Source: a virus. From it: a stretch of 64,000 nucleotides of DNA. The stretch is from positions 1 to 64,000 of the IMG/VR virus record IMGVR_UViG_3300046777_001575; one strand, written 5' to 3'. Below are positions 61,177-64,000 of this stretch, in pieces (within the stretch, counting starts at the first letter, position 1; each line of letters starts with the position of its first letter). The notes under the pieces were generated by a model. That model searched no databases. It was not told where the DNA came from and saw only the letters and a program-made list of their open reading frames with translations. The position numbers and the translations under genes are program-made.

Positions 61177-61623
61177 TTATTCACAAATATAAGAAAATGA
61201 CATATGAAATTTATCATTAGTATCTAAAATAAATGGAGAATTATGATCAAATGGCTCATCAAGTGCACTTGACTTTAAGTTCCAAACTGTCATACCAATA
61301 CTTCCAGGTGATAAATGACCTTTAATACTATAATGATCAGTAGCACCATTATTTGCATGATGAATTGATCCACCATAAACATCTGTATGATACTTTGATG
61401 CTATTGGCAGTGTCAATGAATACTGCCCAGTTCCAAAATTAGTAACAGTTGTAAATAATACATCTATCTGCACAGTTACTAAATTACCAATTTTAATGTA
61501 AGAGCCAGTTGCTGGTGTTCCAGTAAATGTTAATCCTGTAGCAGACCATATCGGATTATACGAATTAATTTTTGTAGTAAGTCCTCCGACATCTCCGAAG
61601 GCGGGATGTGTAAAACGTGCCAT
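61177..61623 (-). CDS. Fibre-tip-like protein
   Basis: The 148-residue beta protein contains IWSATGLTFTGTPATGSYIKIGNLVTVQIDVLFTTVTNFGTGQYSLTLP, a common tip domain of phage fibres and C1q-like trimers. It ends SPFILDTNDKFHMSFSYICE. The start shares bases with the previous stop (TAATG). It probably contacts the host surface. Confidence 0.6.
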   Translation of the reverse strand: MARFTHPAFGDVGGLTTKINSYNPIWSATGLTFTGTPATGSYIKIGNLVTVQIDVLFTTVTNFGTGQYSLTLPIASKYHTDVYGGSIHHANNGATDHYSIKGHLSPGSIGMTVWNLKSSALDEPFDHNSPFILDTNDKFHMSFSYICE

Positions 61624-61904
61624 TATGAACCACTTTCAAGACTTGTTCTTAATACTGCTAATTTCATTTCGTTTACAGAAGATATTGCATATAGAGCATC
61701 TTCGCCAGGTAACTCAAAAGAAATAGAATGGTTTGGCATAATTCTAAATCCATAGGATAAAGATGTAACATCTTCGGCCCCAATGTATATGTATCCAGAG
61801 TCATTTACATTTTGCAATGTTATGTCCATGCCAGAATGAGAACCATTTGGGGTAAGCCTTGTTGCTTCTGTGTTACTAAGAGTTCTTAGTACATGCTGTG
61901 TCAT
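61623..61904 (-). CDS. Small virion protein, function unknown
   Basis: A 93-residue beta-rich protein (GMDITLQNVNDSGYIYIGAEDVTSLSYGFRIMPNHSISFELPGEDALYAISS). The pattern looks like a small jelly-roll or cupin-type structural unit that recurs near phage receptor-binding proteins. The ribosome binding site AAGGTAGGT precedes the ATG at 61904 by 7 bases. No family name can be given. Confidence 0.55.
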   Translation of the reverse strand: MTQHVLRTLSNTEATRLTPNGSHSGMDITLQNVNDSGYIYIGAEDVTSLSYGFRIMPNHSISFELPGEDALYAISSVNEMKLAVLRTSLESGS

Positions 61905-61991
61905 TTATTTACCTACCTTAAAGGTTTTATTTTTTATTTTAATTGTTGATGGGAGTTGTGGTTTTGGTGATGAAACCTTAATTACTGCCAT
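61905..61991 (-). CDS. 28-residue basic peptide gene
   Basis: The frame starts with an ATG sharing bases with the stop of the upstream gene (TAATG) and ends one base before the next gene. It fills the interval between them exactly. The peptide is basic (MAVIKVSSPKPQLPSTIKIK, then NKTFKVGK). The fit and the coupling suggest a real gene, but no function is known. A chance frame in an 87-base interval cannot be excluded. Confidence 0.45.
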   Translation of the reverse strand: MAVIKVSSPKPQLPSTIKIKNKTFKVGK

Positions 61992-62392
61992 TATAGACTC
62001 CCAGTGACATCGCCAATTACAGATATAGTTCCAATAACTGGAGTCCAAATTGTCGGTCCATCCATATTAACATTTGGTCCATCAATAGTTACCTGAAGAT
62101 CAAACATTAGTTCAGCAACTATACTCTTATATCCACTGCCCCAAAGTTCTGTTATTGAGGCTGGAGCCATAATGTCGACATACCCTGCGCCAGGAGTTAC
62201 CTCTAGTTCATCCAGGAAATCTGTTTTTGAATCATAACTTGTTGCTTTATAGGTCCAGTCAGAGGTATCAAAATATGTAGTTTCATCATCTTCTAAAAAT
62301 TCAATACGAAGCGGAGAGGTATCTCCTCTGACTACATTCCACTTGATAGATACTGGATCTGCTCCAAACACCTCTGGGCCACACATACTCAT
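61991..62392 (-). CDS. Baseplate-type small beta protein (paralog C)
   Basis: A 133-residue protein with VSIKWNVVRGDTSPLRIEFLED and a C-terminal WTPVIGTISVIGDVTGSL. It is homologous to the protein at 51863-52273 and more distantly to 59980-60420. The frame is open to a TTG at 62428, but the ATG at 62392 lies 7 bases after TGGTATAAT, so that leaderless start is chosen. It is the first gene of the host-recognition cluster. Confidence 0.55.
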   Translation of the reverse strand: MSMCGPEVFGADPVSIKWNVVRGDTSPLRIEFLEDDETTYFDTSDWTYKATSYDSKTDFLDELEVTPGAGYVDIMAPASITELWGSGYKSIVAELMFDLQVTIDGPNVNMDGPTIWTPVIGTISVIGDVTGSL

Positions 62393-62399
62393 AATCTTG

Positions 62400-62408
62400 A
62401 TTATACCA
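62400..62408 (-). promoter_or_regulatory. Leaderless promoter TGGTATAAT of the host-recognition cluster
   Basis: TGGTATAAT followed by 7 bases and the ATG at 62392. TTGGTA lies 17 bases upstream as a possible -35 and falls inside the inverted repeat at 62420-62459. Confidence 0.6.
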
Positions 62409-62419
62409 TGAAAATTGAC

Positions 62420-62459
62420 TAATACCAAGGTTGGTGGGTATAGGACAAACCAAGGTATT
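62420..62459. promoter_or_regulatory. Inverted repeat with ACCAAGGT cores (operator candidate)
   Basis: On the plus strand CTAATACC (about 62420) and GGTATTAG (about 62452) are inverted copies separated by about 24 bases. Each is joined to an ACCAAGGT core. The same core with similar flanks occurs at the endolysin start (TACCAAGGTGTTA). It overlaps the -35 of one promoter and lies downstream of a second. Confidence 0.45.
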
Positions 62460-62472
62460 AGCCAATAATAAA

Positions 62473-62481
62473 ATTATACCA
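62473..62481 (-). promoter_or_regulatory. Second upstream promoter TGGTATAAT
   Basis: TGGTATAAT on the minus strand, 81 bases before the ATG at 62392. Its transcript would include the inverted repeat at 62420-62459 as a leader hairpin, so the cluster may have two promoters with different regulation. Confidence 0.45.
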
Positions 62482-62659
62482 TAATAGACAAAAAGGACAT
62501 GATATTAAAGTTTACCAAATTGTTACAATTGATAATGTCCGTTTTGTTACTTTTAAGATGAAATGCCAGGATTGGGATGGTGTATACTTAAATATATATA
62601 AGAAAAGAAATATCCTTATAGTTTTAAAAACTATCTTATATATAATATATAGGAGAAAA
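62482..62659. other. AT-rich intergenic control region
   Basis: The region between the promoters at 62473 and the 24-residue frame at 62660 is very rich in A and T. It contains a 17-base palindrome (ATAGTTTT and AAAACTAT around one A, 62618-62634), a plus-strand TATACT (62583-62588) preceded by TG, and runs of TATA. No gene with a ribosome binding site is seen on either strand, apart from a hydrophobic minus-strand frame that I reject. It could serve as an early promoter region or an origin. Confidence 0.4.
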
Positions 62660-62734
62660 ATGAGAAAAATAGTTAATCGAATTAAGTTGTATTTTATCAA
62701 AAGAAAAAATAAAAATCAAAGATATATCTATTAA
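62660..62734 (+). CDS. 24-residue basic peptide with strong ribosome binding site
   Basis: ATG at 62660 is preceded by AGGAG with 4 bases between. The frame encodes 24 residues, very basic (MRKIVNRIKLYFIKRKNK and so on), and ends at TAA 62734. The strong site argues for translation, but its short length in A-rich sequence makes chance possible. It might be a leader peptide or a small DNA-binding peptide. Confidence 0.35.
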   Translation: MRKIVNRIKLYFIKRKNKNQRYIY

Positions 62735-62736
62735 AA

Positions 62737-62991
62737 TTAAATTTTGTTTTTTGATATATATTCTATAAGTATATCGTACATGTGGTCTAGTTTTCGACTC
62801 ATATCTTTTCTTTTTTCGTCTGCGTCATTAATACGATTTTCAAGCCTATTAACCTGGTCTTTTAGCGATGATCCAGAATTCGGTTTAAGTTCGCTTAAAT
62901 AATGTTTTACAAGCCACTTGATTCCAAAAGCAATTGATGATACAATTGTTAAAATGGCTACAATTAACGAAGCCCAATCTTGTACGGTCAT
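62737..62991 (-). CDS. Single-span membrane protein with coiled coil (holin-like)
   Basis: The 84-residue protein has one transmembrane span (DWASLIVAILTIVSSIAFGIKWLV) near the N-terminus. A long charged coiled coil follows (SSLKDQVNRLENRINDADEKRKDMSRKLDHMYDILIEYI). This resembles small membrane proteins near lysis genes of actinobacterial phages, some called holins. The endolysin is 10 kb away, so a holin role is tentative. The ATG lies 6 bases after TATAAT and no ribosome binding site is visible, so it is likely leaderless. Confidence 0.55.
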   Translation of the reverse strand: MTVQDWASLIVAILTIVSSIAFGIKWLVKHYLSELKPNSGSSLKDQVNRLENRINDADEKRKDMSRKLDHMYDILIEYISKNKI

Positions 62992-62997
62992 GAAAAT

Positions 62998-63003
62998 ATT
63001 ATA
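62998..63003 (-). promoter_or_regulatory. Leaderless-type -10 element TATAAT for 62737-62991
   Basis: TATAAT followed by 6 bases and the ATG at 62991. It lies back to back with a plus-strand TATTTT (63009-63014) that stands 6 bases before the ATG at 63021. Confidence 0.5.
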
Positions 63004-63020
63004 AGGGGTATTTTAACAAA

Positions 63021-63791
63021 ATGAAAACAGACATACTTGAAACATTAGAGCATTCTAAGAATTTAATAATATCCCCTGATATGGATGGTTTTATGACCGC
63101 AAAATTAATAGAGCGTTTTAACGGTTCGCAAATAGTAGGTTCGTATGATAAAAATATTTTATGTCTCGCCGACGGGATAAATCCAGAAGAGTGCTTGTTC
63201 GTCGACTGCGACATGAATCGTCAAGAGTATGTATCTTTAGGAAACCATATGCGGTTATTAAAAGACAATATGTCAGTTGAGTCATTCAATCCGAATGTGC
63301 ACTTCGGCGTTTCGACATATAGCGACAAGTTTCCTTTCGCAACCGCTTTTTTGGTTTCGTTCGCAACAGAGGTTCAAACCTCCAATTCTGACCTAATACG
63401 CATGGCCTTTGCTGATTCAACTCTCAAGAACATGGAGAAGTATGAGCCTAACATGCGAAACTGGTCAAAACGGATGGATCATGATGCAGTAAAGTACATA
63501 ATAGACAATTCGGACATTGCAAAATCAAATGATGCACAGGCAAGGTTTGATTATGTTGATCAAGCATTTGTATCAAAACGTTACGGCAAGGAAAGATATT
63601 TGGATACCCTAAATAAGGCCCTAGAAGCGCAGGGGATGAAGTTTCAAACCCTAACTAAGGGTATTAAGTACATATGCGATAAAGTTGGCATAGAAACCCT
63701 TATAAGGTATAATAGAGATATAATCTCATATGCCGAGATATTTACAGGAGAATATTCTGTTACTTACGACCAAGAAAAGGAATGGGTATGA
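63021..63791 (+). CDS. Putative DHH-like phosphoesterase (tentative)
   Basis: The 256-residue protein begins with a region resembling DHH-type phosphoesterases. LIISPDMDGFMTAKLI (D20-x-D22-G) is followed by CLFVDCDMNRQEY (D62-x-D64) and SLGNHMRLL near residue 75, where the family would have DHH. The remainder is helical with no motif that I recognise. The degenerate third motif makes activity doubtful. It is on the plus strand, with a slightly higher G+C codon choice at its start than the neighbouring AT-rich region. The ATG lies 6 bases after TATTTT; no ribosome binding site at proper distance is seen. Confidence 0.3.
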   Translation: MKTDILETLEHSKNLIISPDMDGFMTAKLIERFNGSQIVGSYDKNILCLADGINPEECLFVDCDMNRQEYVSLGNHMRLLKDNMSVESFNPNVHFGVSTYSDKFPFATAFLVSFATEVQTSNSDLIRMAFADSTLKNMEKYEPNMRNWSKRMDHDAVKYIIDNSDIAKSNDAQARFDYVDQAFVSKRYGKERYLDTLNKALEAQGMKFQTLTKGIKYICDKVGIETLIRYNRDIISYAEIFTGEYSVTYDQEKEWV

Positions 63792-63973
63792 CAAAAGAAG
63801 AAGTTATTCAAACAATGATTGATACAGTAAATGTTTATAATATTAATTTAATGAAGCAAGCCAAGATGAGCGAAGATGAAATTACAAAAAATATTGACGG
63901 ACAGTACCCCGCACTTCACTACATGTTTACTTTAATATATGATGATCTTGAAGTTAAGGATGCTTTTAAGTAG
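63788..63973 (+). CDS. Small hypothetical protein, coupled to 63021-63791
   Basis: A 61-residue protein whose ATG overlaps the preceding stop (ATGA), with AAAGGA 7 bases upstream. An earlier in-frame ATG at 63782 is less well placed. The sequence is helical and acidic (VIQTMIDTVNVYNINLMKQAKMSEDEIT). No family is recognised. The last 27 bases of the window hold nothing further. Confidence 0.6.
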   Translation: MTKEEVIQTMIDTVNVYNINLMKQAKMSEDEITKNIDGQYPALHYMFTLIYDDLEVKDAFK

Positions 63974-64000
63974 AATCTGAAAAAAATTATTTGCCACAAC

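Noticed and set aside
62512-62700. Hydrophobic 62-residue minus-strand frame in the AT-rich region
   Set aside because: TTG start, no ribosome binding site or -10 at the proper distance, and composition expected from A/T-rich sequence; overlaps the better supported plus-strand 24-codon frame.
1-64000. tRNA, rRNA, insertion sequences or integrase genes
   Set aside because: Reading both strands I saw no cloverleaf with conserved T-loop, no transposase or integrase motif, and no terminal inverted repeats. A tRNA scan would be needed to exclude degenerate tRNAs.

Overview
The window looks like a 64-kb piece of an AT-rich genome of a tailed double-stranded DNA phage with a long non-contractile tail (siphovirus). 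The evidence is an HK97-type capsid set (portal, protease-scaffold, major capsid), a major tail tube protein, a 2982-residue tape measure, a run of minor tail and fibre genes, and a complete replication module. No terminase, integrase, tRNA or rRNA gene is visible, so the genome continues beyond both edges. Several features suggest an actinobacterial host, probably aquatic. These are a DnaE-type polymerase next to RecA, a class II ribonucleotide reductase, and many promoters of the form TGnTATAAT placed 6-7 bases before a start codon. Such leaderless transcripts are common in Actinobacteria. The host assignment is inference.

Almost everything is on the minus strand, so the order of expression is right to left. 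From the right edge: two plus-strand genes (63021-63973) and a single-membrane-span protein (62737-62991) surround an AT-rich control region (62393-62737). Next comes a host-recognition cluster (56329-62392) with small baseplate-like proteins, a collagen-like protein and a 1010-residue fibre-like protein. That protein is built as beads on a string with PT-rich linkers, Cys-rich modules and a PASTA domain. Directly downstream is an overlapping operon (53572-56271) with a canonical prolyl-4-hydroxylase-like enzyme, a second 2-oxoglutarate oxygenase-like protein and a glycosyltransferase resembling the Skp1 hydroxyproline GlcNAc-transferase family. A plus-strand lysozyme-like endolysin (52968-53531) ends at a terminator facing this operon. 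More fibre genes follow (45979-52864), including a fibronectin-III/(GAF)n/Hint-like protein.

At 41065-44252 there is a compact vitamin B12 operon. It holds adenosylcobalamin-dependent ribonucleotide reductase, a membrane-anchored DUF4430/transcobalamin-like protein, a 54-residue membrane peptide and a PduO-type cobalamin adenosyltransferase. All four overlap or nearly abut, behind a promoter with a perfect inverted repeat. This suggests the phage captures and activates the cofactor for its own reductase.

The structural block (10587-41027) runs LamG-like protein, portal, an inserted 2OG oxygenase-like gene, protease-scaffold, major capsid, connectors, tail tube, two tail-assembly chaperones as separate paralogous genes, tape measure, then hub and minor tail proteins. 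The major capsid and tail tube genes are each followed by a strong terminator and then a new promoter. The replication block (1-10587) contains zinc-finger and HTH proteins, DnaB helicase, DnaG-type primase, an SSB-like protein, DnaE polymerase, RecA, a resolvase-like nuclease, another 2OG oxygenase-like protein and a Cas4-like nuclease cut by the left edge.

The two most interesting proposals are the hydroxyproline-glycosylation cassette acting on Pro-rich tail proteins and the B12 capture/activation operon. A third is genome-wide use of leaderless promoters whose -10 hexamer often contains the stop codon of the preceding gene.
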